DNA of 64,000 nt from Tenacibaculum soleae (GCF_001693415.1 NZ_MAKX01000001.1:1444047-1508046), one strand, 5' to 3'. Numbered from the stretch's first letter, positions 50,778 through 59,999 are shown. Notes: a model not told the origin generated them from the sequence alone. Numbers and translations: made by a program.

Positions 50778-50811
50778 ACTAAAAATTTGTGTGGGGGCTT
50801 AAATTTTTAGT
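50778..50811. promoter_or_regulatory. Hairpin in the leader of Crp-like gene 1
   Basis: Perfect 11-bp arms ACTAAAAATTT (50778-50788) and AAATTTTTAGT (50801-50811) enclose the G-rich loop GTGTGGGGGCTT. There is no T run, so this is not a simple terminator; control of the paralogue 1 mRNA is possible. Confidence 0.55.
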
Positions 50812-50834
50812 AATGTAACTTGTTAATTACACTC

Positions 50835-50842
50835 CAAATATA
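50835..50842 (-). promoter_or_regulatory. -7 element for Crp-like gene 1
   Basis: Minus strand TATATTTG directly followed by GAGTGTAA, as at the promoter of paralogue 3. No TTG at the preferred spacing. Confidence 0.5.
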
Positions 50843-50883
50843 TAGGGTTTTTTAAAAGTGAGCATTAACATATGTTAATATAA

Positions 50884-51456
50884 TTAGTGTAGATAGTTTT
50901 TTCTAATTCGACTTAACTGAACAGGAGTGATATTTAAGTACGATGCTATATGGTATTGGTTGATTAAATTATCTATACCAGGAAATTTTTCTTTTAATAG
51001 TTCGTATCGTTGAGTAGCAGTTAACATTGATAATTCTAATATTTTTGCTTCTTCTCGTATATATACTGATTGCAATACTTTATAATGAAAAATACAAATA
51101 TCATGATGTTTAATAGATAAATTATAAAAATCCTTATAGCTGCATTCTATAACCTCACAATCAGTTAGGCATTCATAAATTAAATTAGAAGGTTCTTTTT
51201 TTATCAATGCACCTAAATTACCTGAAGTTACGATAGGTGTAAATATGGTTTTAGTATGTTCTTTCCCTTTTTCATCAATAATATATGCTCTTATAATTCC
51301 TTTCTTGAGAATATAAAAATTAATAGGAATTTGTCTTATTTTAACTATTTGATGGTTTTTATAAAGAGTTTTATTTTTTACAATAGCTTTAAATTCATCA
51401 AAAGAGTCATCTGAAAGTTTGTGAAAATTGATAATAAATTTTTTTAAGAAATCCAT
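50884..51456 (-). CDS. Crp/Fnr family transcriptional regulator (paralogue 2)
   Basis: A 190-residue regulator very similar to the next gene (shared segments include FYILKKGIIRAY, NLIYECLTDCEV and a C-terminal NQYHIASYLNITPVQLSRIRK). A beta-roll sensor domain is followed by a helix-turn-helix; the cAMP pocket residues are not recognisable. A CTDCE segment near residue 103 carries two Cys, also present in paralogue 3, but a redox role is speculation. It lies 77 bp after paralogue 3. Confidence 0.88.
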   Translation of the reverse strand: MDFLKKFIINFHKLSDDSFDEFKAIVKNKTLYKNHQIVKIRQIPINFYILKKGIIRAYIIDEKGKEHTKTIFTPIVTSGNLGALIKKEPSNLIYECLTDCEVIECSYKDFYNLSIKHHDICIFHYKVLQSVYIREEAKILELSMLTATQRYELLKEKFPGIDNLINQYHIASYLNITPVQLSRIRKNYLH

Positions 51457-51533
51457 AGGAATAGTTTTTTTGAGGAAAAAAATATATTATTATAAAATAA
51501 TAAAAAGTACTGTAAAAATGAGGTATTAGTTTT

Positions 51534-52115
51534 TTATTGTTTTAAATGAAAGTATTTTTTTCGTATCCTACTTAACTGCACAGGAGTAATATTTAAAAAA
51601 GAAGCAATATGGTATTGATTTATTAAATTATCAATTTTGGGTAGTTTTATTTTTAATTGTTGATACCTTTGTGTTGCATTTAACATTAGTAGTTCTAAAA
51701 TTTTTGCTTCTTCTCTTGTGTAAATAGCTTCCATAACTTTAAAGTGAAAAATTGCTAGATCGTGATATTTTCTAGATAAAGAATAAAAAGAATCATAATT
51801 ACACTCTAATATTTCACAATCGGTAAGGCATTCGTAAATTAAATCAGAGCGTTCTTTTTTTATTAAAGCTCTTAGGTTACCAGAGGTACCCACAGGAGTA
51901 TATATTGTTCTAGTATGCTCTTTACCATTGTTGTCTATAAAGTAAGCTCTAATAATTCCTTTTTTTAAAATGTAAAAGTTAACAGGAACATCTCCAATAT
52001 TAACAATAATTTCGTTTTTTTTTGTGCTTACCCTTTTTGTAAGGTTACTAAATTCAGTTAATGAGTTTTCTGAAACACGATGAATATTATAAACAAATTT
52101 TTTAAAAAAACTCAT
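51534..52115 (-). CDS. Crp/Fnr family transcriptional regulator (paralogue 3)
   Basis: A 193-residue regulator and the closest relative of paralogue 2 (about two thirds of residues look shared by eye). It has the same sensor roll and C-terminal helix-turn-helix NQYHIASFLNITPVQLSRIR. The promoter carries the perfect 13-bp palindrome GAGTGTTACACTC right after the -7 element. The three genes in line point to tandem duplication with later divergence. Confidence 0.88.
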   Translation of the reverse strand: MSFFKKFVYNIHRVSENSLTEFSNLTKRVSTKKNEIIVNIGDVPVNFYILKKGIIRAYFIDNNGKEHTRTIYTPVGTSGNLRALIKKERSDLIYECLTDCEILECNYDSFYSLSRKYHDLAIFHFKVMEAIYTREEAKILELLMLNATQRYQQLKIKLPKIDNLINQYHIASFLNITPVQLSRIRKKYFHLKQ

Positions 52116-52128
52116 AGCAAATTTTTTG

Positions 52129-52148
52129 GAGTGTTACACTCAAATTTA
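52129..52148 (-). promoter_or_regulatory. Promoter and palindrome of Crp-like gene 3
   Basis: Minus strand -7 element TAAATTTG (52148-52141) is followed by the palindrome GAGTGTTACACTC (52129-52141), which would lie at the transcription start; a candidate autoregulatory site. Confidence 0.55.
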
Positions 52149-52207
52149 CATTTTTTTATTTAAAAAAAAAACATTTTTTTTACTTTAATGTTCTATAAGC
52201 GTATTGT

Positions 52208-52828
52208 TTACCTGTTTTTTAATTGGGTTTTTTCCAAGAAAGTAATAGCGTTTGGTCCTTCCATAAAAAGTAAATCTAAAATAGATAAGTTTGATAAAAA
52301 ACCGTGCTTATCATCAAACATTTGAATATAATGTTCTGTTTGAATTTCAATTCCTTTTTTAGCGACAGCTAAATTTCTATAATCAACAATAGTAGGTAAC
52401 ACTTCGTAATTTGTTGTTTTAGCGTATGTATTATCTATTTGTAAGGCATCTGTTATAAATAAATGTGTATCAATATTTACATCTTGTAAATAGATGTAAT
52501 CTTTTGTGAATATTTGTTGAATATCATCTTCAAAAAATTCAAAGAAAGGTGACGATCGATAAGCAGATTGTAATGATTTAAAATGTTGTTGTTGCCAATT
52601 AACAGTATTGTCAACTAAAGTGTTTTTTGTTTTTTTTCGTCCTTCTTTAGTTAAATGTTTTACAGGTATATTTAGGCTTAACTTTCCATTAGCTCCATAA
52701 ATATAACACCTGTTTCGGTAAGTTTGTTTTTGATAATTATCATCAATTTCAAAAACAACCGAATCAGATTTGTTAATTGCTGCGTATTGTACAATAGGAG
52801 CAAAGTAAGTAGGTATAAAAAGTGACAT
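52208..52828 (-). CDS. WbqC family protein
   Basis: A 206-residue WbqC-like protein. The opening SLFIPTYFAPIVQYAAINKS, the middle NTVNWQQQHFKSLQSAYRSSPFF motif (residues about 75-95, slightly altered) and FLFMEGPNAITFL at the end are family landmarks. WbqC-like proteins are linked to O-antigen or glycolipid synthesis in some bacteria, but the activity is unknown; in flavobacteria the gene is usually found beside lepB, as here, with 1 base shared between stop and start. Function remains open. Confidence 0.85.
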   Translation of the reverse strand: MSLFIPTYFAPIVQYAAINKSDSVVFEIDDNYQKQTYRNRCYIYGANGKLSLNIPVKHLTKEGRKKTKNTLVDNTVNWQQQHFKSLQSAYRSSPFFEFFEDDIQQIFTKDYIYLQDVNIDTHLFITDALQIDNTYAKTTNYEVLPTIVDYRNLAVAKKGIEIQTEHYIQMFDDKHGFLSNLSILDLLFMEGPNAITFLEKTQLKNR

Positions 52829-54408
52829 TAAGCTTTCTTTTTACCTTTTTTAAAACTATATACAGTATAACCAACGATTAAAAGCATTACCAACCATAAA
52901 TACGAAGTAGGTTTACCGCTACCACCAACAGTTGTAAACATTCTATCCCAACGAATAGATTGTAATTTTGCAACAAAACTAGGTGCGTTTGGATCCCAGC
53001 TTAACCAAATCATTACAGGCTTACCCACAACATGATCAAACGGTACATATCCCCAATTTCTGGCATCTAATGAGTTTTGACGATTATCACCCATCATCCA
53101 GTAATAATCTTGTTTAAAAGTATAGTTTTTAGCCTTTTTTCCGTTGATGTAAATATCGTTTCCAAAAATTGTTAAATCATTGTTTTCATATCTTCGGATG
53201 ATTTGCTCGTAAAAAGGAATCGTATTTTCATTTAAGGCAATAGTTACCCCTTTTTTAGGTATGTAAATCGGACCAAAATTATCTGATGACCAAGCGTATT
53301 TTGGATCGTGAGGAAAAACACTAGCATCATAATTACCTTTAGGAGTTAAGTGCTTTTCAATGCTTTTTACAATAGGGTTTTTAGCAATTAAAGCAGCTTC
53401 CTCATCGGTAAGGTTTAAGTAATAACGCCCGTCATTTAATAATTTTCCTTCACGAATGTTATATCGATTAATTGCTCCTTGCGAAAATTTTTGATTATCA
53501 GTATCAACAAGGTGCATCCATTGTGGTTTAGCTCTGTCTGGTAATATCGTTTTTTTTCCGTTTATATATACATAACCTTCACGAACCTCTAAAGTGTCGC
53601 CAGCAATACCAGTGGCTCTTTTTACGTAATTTGTTCTTTTATCCATTGGTTTGTAGGTTGCTTTTCCCGAATTGTCATGATACATTGTAGCTAAAGTATC
53701 AGCAGGCCAACTAAATACAACAATATCGTTGCGTTTAATTTTTTGAAAACCAGGAATACGCATGTACGGTAAAGATAGTTTGTTTAAAATTCCGTCTTTA
53801 TTTTTATCATCAGAAATAAATGATTTTGTTCCCAAAACAGGAATTGTATCATGTGCCATTGGTGCAGCTATTGCTGTACTTGGTACACGCGCACCGTAAT
53901 GAAACTTACTAACAAATAAATAATCACCTACTAATAATGTTTTTTCTAAAGATGAAGTAGGAATTGTGTAGGGCTGCATAAAATAAGTGTGTACTAGAGT
54001 TGCAGCAATAATTGCAAAAGCAATAGAACTTACCCATTCTCCTAATGCAGACCGTGGTTGTAAACTTCTATTTTCTATATAAGGAGTGTTGGTAATATAA
54101 TTGATATAAAAAATATAAAATCCTAAAGTAAAAATAGCTAAAAGCGTGTCTTTTTTTTGATTAAAACCAAAACTACGGCAAGTCTCAATCCAAATAATAG
54201 GAAACATTAATAGGTTTACTATAGGTATAAATAACAAAATAACCCACCATTTTGGACGGTTGATTATTTGCATTAAAATAACGGCGTTATAAATAGGTAT
54301 GGCAGCTTGCCATACTTTTTTTCCTGCTTTAACATATAATTTCCAAGTTCCTAAAAAATGGATGACTTGAATTATTAAGAAACATAAAAACCATTCAGTA
54401 AATGTCAT
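52828..54408 (-). CDS. lepB: Signal peptidase I (long flavobacterial form)
   Basis: A 526-residue signal peptidase. The N-terminal 120 residues carry about three membrane helices (a DUF5684-like region), followed by a further helix (residues 125-145). The catalytic Ser is S153 in IPTSSLEKTLLVGDY (Met of the usual SM pair is Leu here) and the catalytic Lys is K263 in YVKRATGIAGDTLEV. The C-terminal motif GDNRQNSLDARNWGYVP is complete. It removes signal peptides in the periplasm. The gene shares a base with the WbqC start and follows dapB at 78 bp. Confidence 0.93.
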   Translation of the reverse strand: MTFTEWFLCFLIIQVIHFLGTWKLYVKAGKKVWQAAIPIYNAVILMQIINRPKWWVILLFIPIVNLLMFPIIWIETCRSFGFNQKKDTLLAIFTLGFYIFYINYITNTPYIENRSLQPRSALGEWVSSIAFAIIAATLVHTYFMQPYTIPTSSLEKTLLVGDYLFVSKFHYGARVPSTAIAAPMAHDTIPVLGTKSFISDDKNKDGILNKLSLPYMRIPGFQKIKRNDIVVFSWPADTLATMYHDNSGKATYKPMDKRTNYVKRATGIAGDTLEVREGYVYINGKKTILPDRAKPQWMHLVDTDNQKFSQGAINRYNIREGKLLNDGRYYLNLTDEEAALIAKNPIVKSIEKHLTPKGNYDASVFPHDPKYAWSSDNFGPIYIPKKGVTIALNENTIPFYEQIIRRYENNDLTIFGNDIYINGKKAKNYTFKQDYYWMMGDNRQNSLDARNWGYVPFDHVVGKPVMIWLSWDPNAPSFVAKLQSIRWDRMFTTVGGSGKPTSYLWLVMLLIVGYTVYSFKKGKKKA

Positions 54409-54486
54409 AATGTATATATTTGTTTTCCTAATTGATAGGAATAAATTCTATATTATTAGTGTATTTTTTATCTATTAGTTACGTAA

Positions 54487-55188
54487 TTAACCTAAATTTA
54501 ACACATCTCTCATTGTGTAAACCCCCGTTTTATTAACTAACCATTCGGCTGCAACCACAGCTCCTAAAGCAAACCCATGCCTATTATGAGCAGTGTGCTT
54601 AATATCAATAGTATCAATTGTAGATTGGTAACTTACTGTATGTGTACCAGGAACATCAGGCGTTCTAATAGCTGTAATTGGAATGTTTTTTTCTGATGTG
54701 TTTTTATCTAATTCCCAATTTTCTTTTTCTGAGTTATCAATAATACCTTCTGCTAAAGTAATTGAAGTTCCGCTAGGAGCATCTAATTTTTTTGTATGAT
54801 GAATTTCTTCAATAGCAATATTGTAATCACTTAAAGTATGCATCATTTTAGCTAATTGTTTATTTAATTCAAAAAAAACATTAACTCCTAAACTAAAGTT
54901 TGAGGCATAAATAAAAGCACCTTTTTTTTGGTTACACAAATCAACGATAGTATTATAGCTAGCTAACCATCCTGTGGTTCCTGAAATAACAGGTGTGTTA
55001 TTATTGATACAATTGCTAATATTTGTAAAGGCAGATGTAGGAATGCTAAAATCAATGGCGATATCAGCTTTTGTAATATCGTACTCTTCTTTTCCTGAGG
55101 TTTTTATGACTATTTCATGGCCTCTTTGTAAAGCAATTTTTTCAATTTCTTTACCCATTCTTCCATAACCAAGTAAGGCAATTTTCAT
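54487..55188 (-). CDS. dapB: 4-hydroxy-tetrahydrodipicolinate reductase
   Basis: A 233-residue DapB, somewhat short. The nucleotide-binding loop is LLGYGRMGKEI (residues 4-14), the catalytic motif EEIHHTKKLDAPSGTSITLAE is near residues 127-147 (His-His-Lys pattern), and GTHTVSYQS follows. It reduces HTPA in the lysine/diaminopimelate pathway. It is the third gene in the chain from parA, 2 bp after DUF5683. Confidence 0.95.
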   Translation of the reverse strand: MKIALLGYGRMGKEIEKIALQRGHEIVIKTSGKEEYDITKADIAIDFSIPTSAFTNISNCINNNTPVISGTTGWLASYNTIVDLCNQKKGAFIYASNFSLGVNVFFELNKQLAKMMHTLSDYNIAIEEIHHTKKLDAPSGTSITLAEGIIDNSEKENWELDKNTSEKNIPITAIRTPDVPGTHTVSYQSTIDTIDIKHTAHNRHGFALGAVVAAEWLVNKTGVYTMRDVLNLG

Positions 55189-55190
55189 TT

Positions 55191-55769
55191 TTAAAAAGTA
55201 TATTTTAAGTTTAACCCAACTTTTGGAGCTTCAATAAATAAAGGGTCGGGAGTTATTGTAGGGTTTATAGAAAGACTATCGTCAGTGTCAAATTGTAAAA
55301 GGTGTGCATTTACACTAGCTTCTACAATTTGAAGTACATATAGTAAAAGTCCTGTTAATAAGGACAAATCTCGGTTTTTCCGAAATACTTTTTGTGCATT
55401 TTCAAGACCGGTTGTTGAAATTAGAGGTGTGCCATTTTCATTAGTAAACTCATCTTTTAAACCTTGTTTTCGTAATTTAAAAGCGGTTCGGTAACGATTA
55501 TACTCATTGTTGTTGTCAAAATAAAAGTATGCGCTAGCTCCTATGGCTCCCCATACGATTGGGGCTTTCCAGTATTTTTTATTATAAATTTGACCTCCAC
55601 CAGGAAAAATAGCAGAATAAAAAGCTGCTTTTGACGGTGATAAAGGGTTGTATTTGCTACTGCCTATTTGTAATTGTTTTGCTCTAATTGCGGTAGAATC
55701 TTTTTGAGAAAATAAATTTTTACTCAAAAAAAGACTTAAAAAAACGAATATGAAACCTTTAAAATTCAA
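55191..55769 (-). CDS. DUF5683 family protein
   Basis: A 192-residue protein with a signal peptide (MNFKGFIFVFLSLFLSKNLF) and a glycine-rich segment PSKAAFYSAIFPGGGQIYNK (about residues 45-64) followed by hydrophobic helices (KAPIVWGAIGASAYFYFDNN and LSLLTGLLLYVLQIVEASVN). This is the DUF5683 layout common beside dapB and parB in flavobacteria. Function unknown; a membrane or outer-membrane role is likely. It abuts the parB gene with no gap. Confidence 0.83.
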   Translation of the reverse strand: MNFKGFIFVFLSLFLSKNLFSQKDSTAIRAKQLQIGSSKYNPLSPSKAAFYSAIFPGGGQIYNKKYWKAPIVWGAIGASAYFYFDNNNEYNRYRTAFKLRKQGLKDEFTNENGTPLISTTGLENAQKVFRKNRDLSLLTGLLLYVLQIVEASVNAHLLQFDTDDSLSINPTITPDPLFIEAPKVGLNLKYTF

Positions 55770-56657
55770 TTATTTTAATAAGTTTTTAATGCGATTAAAA
55801 TCTTCTTCAGAAGTAAAAGGAATAGAAATTTTTCCTTTTCCACGATTGTTAACACTTACATCTACTTTGTTTCCAAAATAATCACTTATGTCTTTTACAC
55901 TGTCAGAAACAAAGCTAGGTAACGCTTTTTTCTTTGTTGTTTTAGTTACAGCTCCTGATTTTAAGCTTTTAACTAATTCTTCTGTTTGACGAACAGATAA
56001 TTTATCTTTAACTATTTTTTCGTAAACCGTTAATTGATTTTCGGTATTAAAAATACTAATTAAAGCACGTCCATGTCCCATAGAAATAAAACCATCACGC
56101 ATACCAGTTTGTATGATTGGGTCTAATTTTAATAAACGCAAATAATTGGTTACTGTTGATCGTTTTTTACCCACACGAACACTTAATTCTTCTTGAGTTA
56201 ATTGAATTTCGTCAATTAAACGTTGGTAAGAAAGTGCTACCTCAATAGGATCAAGGTTTTTACGTTGAATGTTTTCAACCAATGCCATTTCTAGCATTTC
56301 TTGATCATTTGCCAAACGTATATAGGCGGGTACTGTTTTATTACCTATTAGTTTTGAAGCTCTAAAACGACGCTCACCAGAAACTAATTGAAATGTATTA
56401 TTTGGTAATTTTCTTACAGTAATAGGTTGTATAACTCCTAACTGCTCGATAGAATTTGCTAATTCACGTAAAGCTTCTTCATCAAAATAGGTTCTAGGTT
56501 GATAAGGGTTCATTTCTATTGAATTTAATTCAATTTCAATGATGTTACCTACTAATTTATCAGCATTTTTATCTTCTGCTGAATTTACTTCTGCAGTTTC
56601 TGTTAATAAGGCTGATAAACCTCTTCCTAAAGCTCGTTTTTTAGTTGCTTTTGCCAT
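55770..56657 (-). CDS. parB: Chromosome-partitioning protein ParB
   Basis: A 295-residue ParB with the CTPase/parS-loading N-terminus (LVSGERRFRASKLIG near residue 115), ParB motif NPYQPRTYFDEEALREL (about 52-68), the helix-turn-helix TQEELSVRVGKKRSTVTNYL and a C-terminal dimer helix. It binds parS sites and loads the chromosome origin for segregation. parS was not found near it in this window. It follows parA with 9 bp between. Confidence 0.95.
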   Translation of the reverse strand: MAKATKKRALGRGLSALLTETAEVNSAEDKNADKLVGNIIEIELNSIEMNPYQPRTYFDEEALRELANSIEQLGVIQPITVRKLPNNTFQLVSGERRFRASKLIGNKTVPAYIRLANDQEMLEMALVENIQRKNLDPIEVALSYQRLIDEIQLTQEELSVRVGKKRSTVTNYLRLLKLDPIIQTGMRDGFISMGHGRALISIFNTENQLTVYEKIVKDKLSVRQTEELVKSLKSGAVTKTTKKKALPSFVSDSVKDISDYFGNKVDVSVNNRGKGKISIPFTSEEDFNRIKNLLK

Positions 56658-56666
56658 GTACAGTAA

Positions 56667-57431
56667 TTATGCGTTTTTTGTTAAAATTTCGTTTGCCAAA
56701 TTTAAGTAATTTACGGCACCTTTACTGGTTGCATCGTATGAAATTATACTTTCACCATAACTAGGTGCTTCACTTAAACGAATATTTCGATGAACTATGG
56801 TGTCAAATACCATTGAGCTAAAGTGTTTTTTCACTTCTTCTACAACTTGATTTGAAAGACGTAAACGAGAATCAAACATGGTTAATAATAAACCTTCAAT
56901 GTCTAAATCTGGATTATGAATTTTTTGAACACTTTTAATCGTATTTAAAAGTTTTCCTAATCCTTCTAAGGCAAAATATTCACACTGAATAGGTATAATC
57001 ACAGAATCTGAAGCTACTAAAGAGTTTAATGTAATTAAACCTAAAGACGGGGCACAATCAATTAAAATATAATCGTAATCGTCTTTTATATCTTTTAATG
57101 CTTTTTTAAGCATATATTCTCTTTCCTGTTTATCTACCAATTCTATTTCAATAGCAACAAGATCAATATGTGCCGGAATTAAATCTACATTAGGAGAATC
57201 GGTTTTTAAAATAGTGTCTTTAGCGCTTACAGTATGTTCTAAAACTTGATAAGTTCCAGATTCTATTGATTCAACATCTAAACCTAAACCAGAAGTAGCA
57301 TTTGCTTGCGGGTCAGCATCAATTAATAAGACTTTTTTTTCTAATACGCCTAATGATGCAGCTAAGTTTACAGAGCTAGTAGTTTTACCTACGCCACCTT
57401 TTTGATTTGCAATTGCTATTATTTTACCCAT
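56667..57431 (-). CDS. parA: Chromosome-partitioning ATPase ParA/Soj
   Basis: A 254-residue deviant Walker ATPase: KGGVGKTTSSVNLA (residues 10-23) with signature Lys, Walker A' DADPQAN (39-45), and the IIPIQCEYFALEGL segment. It drives segregation of the ParB-parS complex. It begins the cluster parA-parB-DUF5683-dapB-lepB. A weak -7 element TAAATTTA lies on the minus strand about 30 bp upstream. Confidence 0.95.
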   Translation of the reverse strand: MGKIIAIANQKGGVGKTTSSVNLAASLGVLEKKVLLIDADPQANATSGLGLDVESIESGTYQVLEHTVSAKDTILKTDSPNVDLIPAHIDLVAIEIELVDKQEREYMLKKALKDIKDDYDYILIDCAPSLGLITLNSLVASDSVIIPIQCEYFALEGLGKLLNTIKSVQKIHNPDLDIEGLLLTMFDSRLRLSNQVVEEVKKHFSSMVFDTIVHRNIRLSEAPSYGESIISYDATSKGAVNYLNLANEILTKNA

Positions 57432-57745
57432 AGTGATTTATAAAAGTTTGAAAGAGGTAAATTTACAATTATTTATGATTATTAAAAGCGAAAGATGTTA
57501 ACAAAACTCATAATTTAATTAATGAAGTTTCCTATTTATTAAGGAATGTTAATTTTTAGGTTGTTAAACCCTCATAATAAGCGTTTTTCAAACCATGTTA
57601 TAATCATACTTGTGCTTTAATTTTGCTTTAATTCTTTGTGATACTAGTTAAAAGAATTTCTATACTTAAATAAATATAGAGTTAATTAAATGATATCGCG
57701 TAAACCGAAAAGCGTAAGAGTAGGTAAAAGTTAAAACAAGTTATT
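57432..57745. other. Intergenic region between parA and lipoprotein gene
   Basis: This 314-bp gap holds no ORF or RNA gene that I can support. It contains a weak minus-strand -7 sequence TAAATTTA near 57459 for parA, and a plus-strand TAATTTTG at 57618-57625 that could start a leader of about 110 nt for the lipoprotein gene. No parS-like palindrome was seen. Confidence 0.6.
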
Positions 57746-58741
57746 ATGAAAAAGTATTTTTTAGTATTGATGCTGGGTATTATTATTATGGCATGTCAAA
57801 GTGAACAAGAACAGGGGATTATTGAAAATGAGGCGCAAAGAAGCATTGCATCTAAAAACATTGCATCTAAAATGCTGCAATTTGAAACGGTTAAAGAGCT
57901 TAAGAGTTTTATTAATGATCGGCTAGAGTCAGATTCTGACCTATTAGAAGAAGCAAAAGAAATGAGTAGTTCTGGTAGATATAATCCTTTGTTATTGATT
58001 TATAATTTAGAATCAAGTGAGGCAAAAAGCCTAGGGATAAATATAAAAGAGGTAGCTAAAGTTGGTTCTGATGATAATATGTTATTGTTTTTATTAAATC
58101 AAAATGGAGAAATAGCCATCGAAGGAAAAATTTTTAGAATTGATGGTGATTTTGTGTATACGTATACGAAAGGTTTTAGTAATACAATAAATGAGTTTTT
58201 AGAAAAGTATAATTCAGGGGCAATTAAACTTGAAAAAGGAAAAAGAATTGATTACTCTAAAGAGTTAAATGTTTATGCACATACTAATACTTTTACTGAT
58301 GTTAATGTAAAAGAAAAAGCAATGGCAAGAGGAGTCACAGCACATAAGTATTTTGATAGTAATCATAGAATGAGAGCTAGACAATTTAATGGTTTTTGGG
58401 GTTTTTATAGTGCTATTGGGGCAAATACATTGGTTCAAGAAAAAAAGAAGTTTTTATGGTGGTCTTGGTGGAAAACAGTAAAAACAGATAATAGGTTAGA
58501 GTATAATATGGCTTTTAGATCAAAAGTAACGCCTGGTTATCCTGGTTACCCATCGTCAATTAATGTAGCTAAATCTGGACACAAATATTGTAATTGTAGT
58601 CAAGCACAAGTCGTTTATAGTTGGGCTGTTGGTTTTCCATGGGCTCCAGAAATTTATACACCTTTAGAGGGAGAGTCTAAGCATTGGGCACACTGGTATA
58701 GCTCTAATCCTAATACGGTGTCAATAACATTACAATATTAA
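57746..58741 (+). CDS. Hypothetical lipoprotein, aromatic-rich C-terminal half
   Basis: A 331-residue lipoprotein (lipobox IIIMACQS, Cys at 17). Residues 25-175 are helical and acidic (YNPLLLIYNLESSEAKSLG), while 190-331 are rich in Trp, Tyr, Gly and Pro (QFNGFWGFYSAIGAN, KKFLWWSWWKTVKT, VTPGYPGYPSSINVAKSG) with a lone CNC motif (HKYCNCSQAQ). I do not recognise a family. It stands alone between parA and dnaN with a long leader and its own terminator. Being surface or periplasm located is supported; function is unknown, and it may be an accessory gene inserted between core genes. Confidence 0.65.
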   Translation: MKKYFLVLMLGIIIMACQSEQEQGIIENEAQRSIASKNIASKMLQFETVKELKSFINDRLESDSDLLEEAKEMSSSGRYNPLLLIYNLESSEAKSLGINIKEVAKVGSDDNMLLFLLNQNGEIAIEGKIFRIDGDFVYTYTKGFSNTINEFLEKYNSGAIKLEKGKRIDYSKELNVYAHTNTFTDVNVKEKAMARGVTAHKYFDSNHRMRARQFNGFWGFYSAIGANTLVQEKKKFLWWSWWKTVKTDNRLEYNMAFRSKVTPGYPGYPSSINVAKSGHKYCNCSQAQVVYSWAVGFPWAPEIYTPLEGESKHWAHWYSSNPNTVSITLQY

Positions 58742-58792
58742 ATTTAAGAAATATTCAGATAATTATTTAATGTTATTCTAAAATAGTAAAGT

Positions 58793-58824
58793 AAAAGCCA
58801 CATATTTTTAAGTATGTGGCTTTT
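58793..58824. terminator. Terminator after the lipoprotein gene
   Basis: AAAAGCCACATA (58793-58804), 8-nt loop, TATGTGGCTTTT (58813-58824). Strong on both strands; it also lies just after the 3' end of dnaN (58845). Confidence 0.88.
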
Positions 58825-58844
58825 ATTGTTTTGTTTTAAATATT

Positions 58845-59963
58845 TTATCCGTTTAACATTACTGGCATAACTAACATAGTAACTTGTTCTCCTTCGTCAG
58901 TTCCATCAATTGGAGTTAAAATTCCAGCCCTGTTTGGTAATGACATTTCTATTAATACATCATTGGCACTTAAGTTGTTTAACATTTCGCTTAAAAAACG
59001 TGAGTTAAAGCCTATTTGCATATCATCACCTTGATAATCACAATGTAATCGCTCGTCGGCTTTGTTTGAGTAGTCTAAATCTTCAGCAGAAATATTTAAT
59101 TCTGTTCCTGCCATTTTTAAACGTATTTGATGTGTTGTTTTACTAGAAAAAATAGAAACACGGCGTACAGAGTTTAAAAAAGATGCTCTGTCTACGGTTA
59201 ATTTATTTGGATTTTCTTTAGGAATTACTGCTTCGTAATTCGGGTATTTTCCGTCAATTAAACGACATACTAAAACAACATTGTCAAACGTAAATTTGGC
59301 GTTTGTGTCGTTGTATTCAATAGTAACATTGTTTTCTGATCCTCCTAAAATTCCTTTTAATAAATTTAAAGGCTTTTTAGGCATTATAAATTCGGCAGAT
59401 TTATCGGCAGTAACATCAGTACGTGTATATTTTACTAATTTATGTGCATCAGTAGCTACAAAAGTTAATTCTTTTGAGTTGAATTGAAAAAATACACCAC
59501 TCATTACTGGTCTTAAATCATCATTACCAGCAGCAAAAATTGTTTTTGAAATAGCGGTAGCTAAAATGTGCGACGGAATTTCAGTACTACTTGGTGATGG
59601 TAATTCAACAGCTTTCGGAAACTCTTCTCCATTAAAATATGCCATATCATATTTACCTTGCTCAGAAATAATTTCGATAGTACTATCACTTTCTACTTTA
59701 AAAGTAAGTGGTTGTTCCGGAAAAGTTTTTAAAGTATCTAATAATAAACGAGCATTAATAGCTATTGATCCTGTGTCAGTACTTTCTACCTCTATAACAG
59801 AAGTCATCGTTGTTTCAAGATCAGAAGATGATATTTGAAGTTCATTGTTAGCTAGTTCGAACAAAAAGTTGTCTAAAATAGGTAATGTGTTATTGCTGTT
59901 TATAACCCCTCCTAAAACTTGTAGTTGTTTTAATAACTGAGAGCTAGATACGATAAATTTCAT
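58845..59963 (-). CDS. dnaN: DNA polymerase III sliding clamp (beta subunit)
   Basis: A 372-residue clamp with three similar domains. The opening MKFIVSSSQLLKQLQVLGGV and the FVATDAHKLVKYTR segment (about residues 172-185) are typical, as is the ending TMLVMPVMLNG that forms the hydrophobic client-binding pocket. It tethers polymerase and repair proteins to DNA. In this genus-type dnaN is separate from dnaA. The convergent lipoprotein gene ends 103 bp away. Confidence 0.96.
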   Translation of the reverse strand: MKFIVSSSQLLKQLQVLGGVINSNNTLPILDNFLFELANNELQISSSDLETTMTSVIEVESTDTGSIAINARLLLDTLKTFPEQPLTFKVESDSTIEIISEQGKYDMAYFNGEEFPKAVELPSPSSTEIPSHILATAISKTIFAAGNDDLRPVMSGVFFQFNSKELTFVATDAHKLVKYTRTDVTADKSAEFIMPKKPLNLLKGILGGSENNVTIEYNDTNAKFTFDNVVLVCRLIDGKYPNYEAVIPKENPNKLTVDRASFLNSVRRVSIFSSKTTHQIRLKMAGTELNISAEDLDYSNKADERLHCDYQGDDMQIGFNSRFLSEMLNNLSANDVLIEMSLPNRAGILTPIDGTDEGEQVTMLVMPVMLNG

Positions 59964-59991
59964 TTAGTATAGTTTCTATTTATTAGAGTTA

Positions 59992-59999
59992 CAAATATA
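59992..59999 (-). promoter_or_regulatory. -7 element of dnaN
   Basis: Minus strand TATATTTG, 29 bp before the dnaN start; no clear TTG at 19 bp. Confidence 0.5.

Noticed and set aside
57432..57745. Search for a parS site near parA/parB
   Set aside because: No TGTTTCACGTGAAACA-like palindrome is visible in the gap or in the parAB genes.
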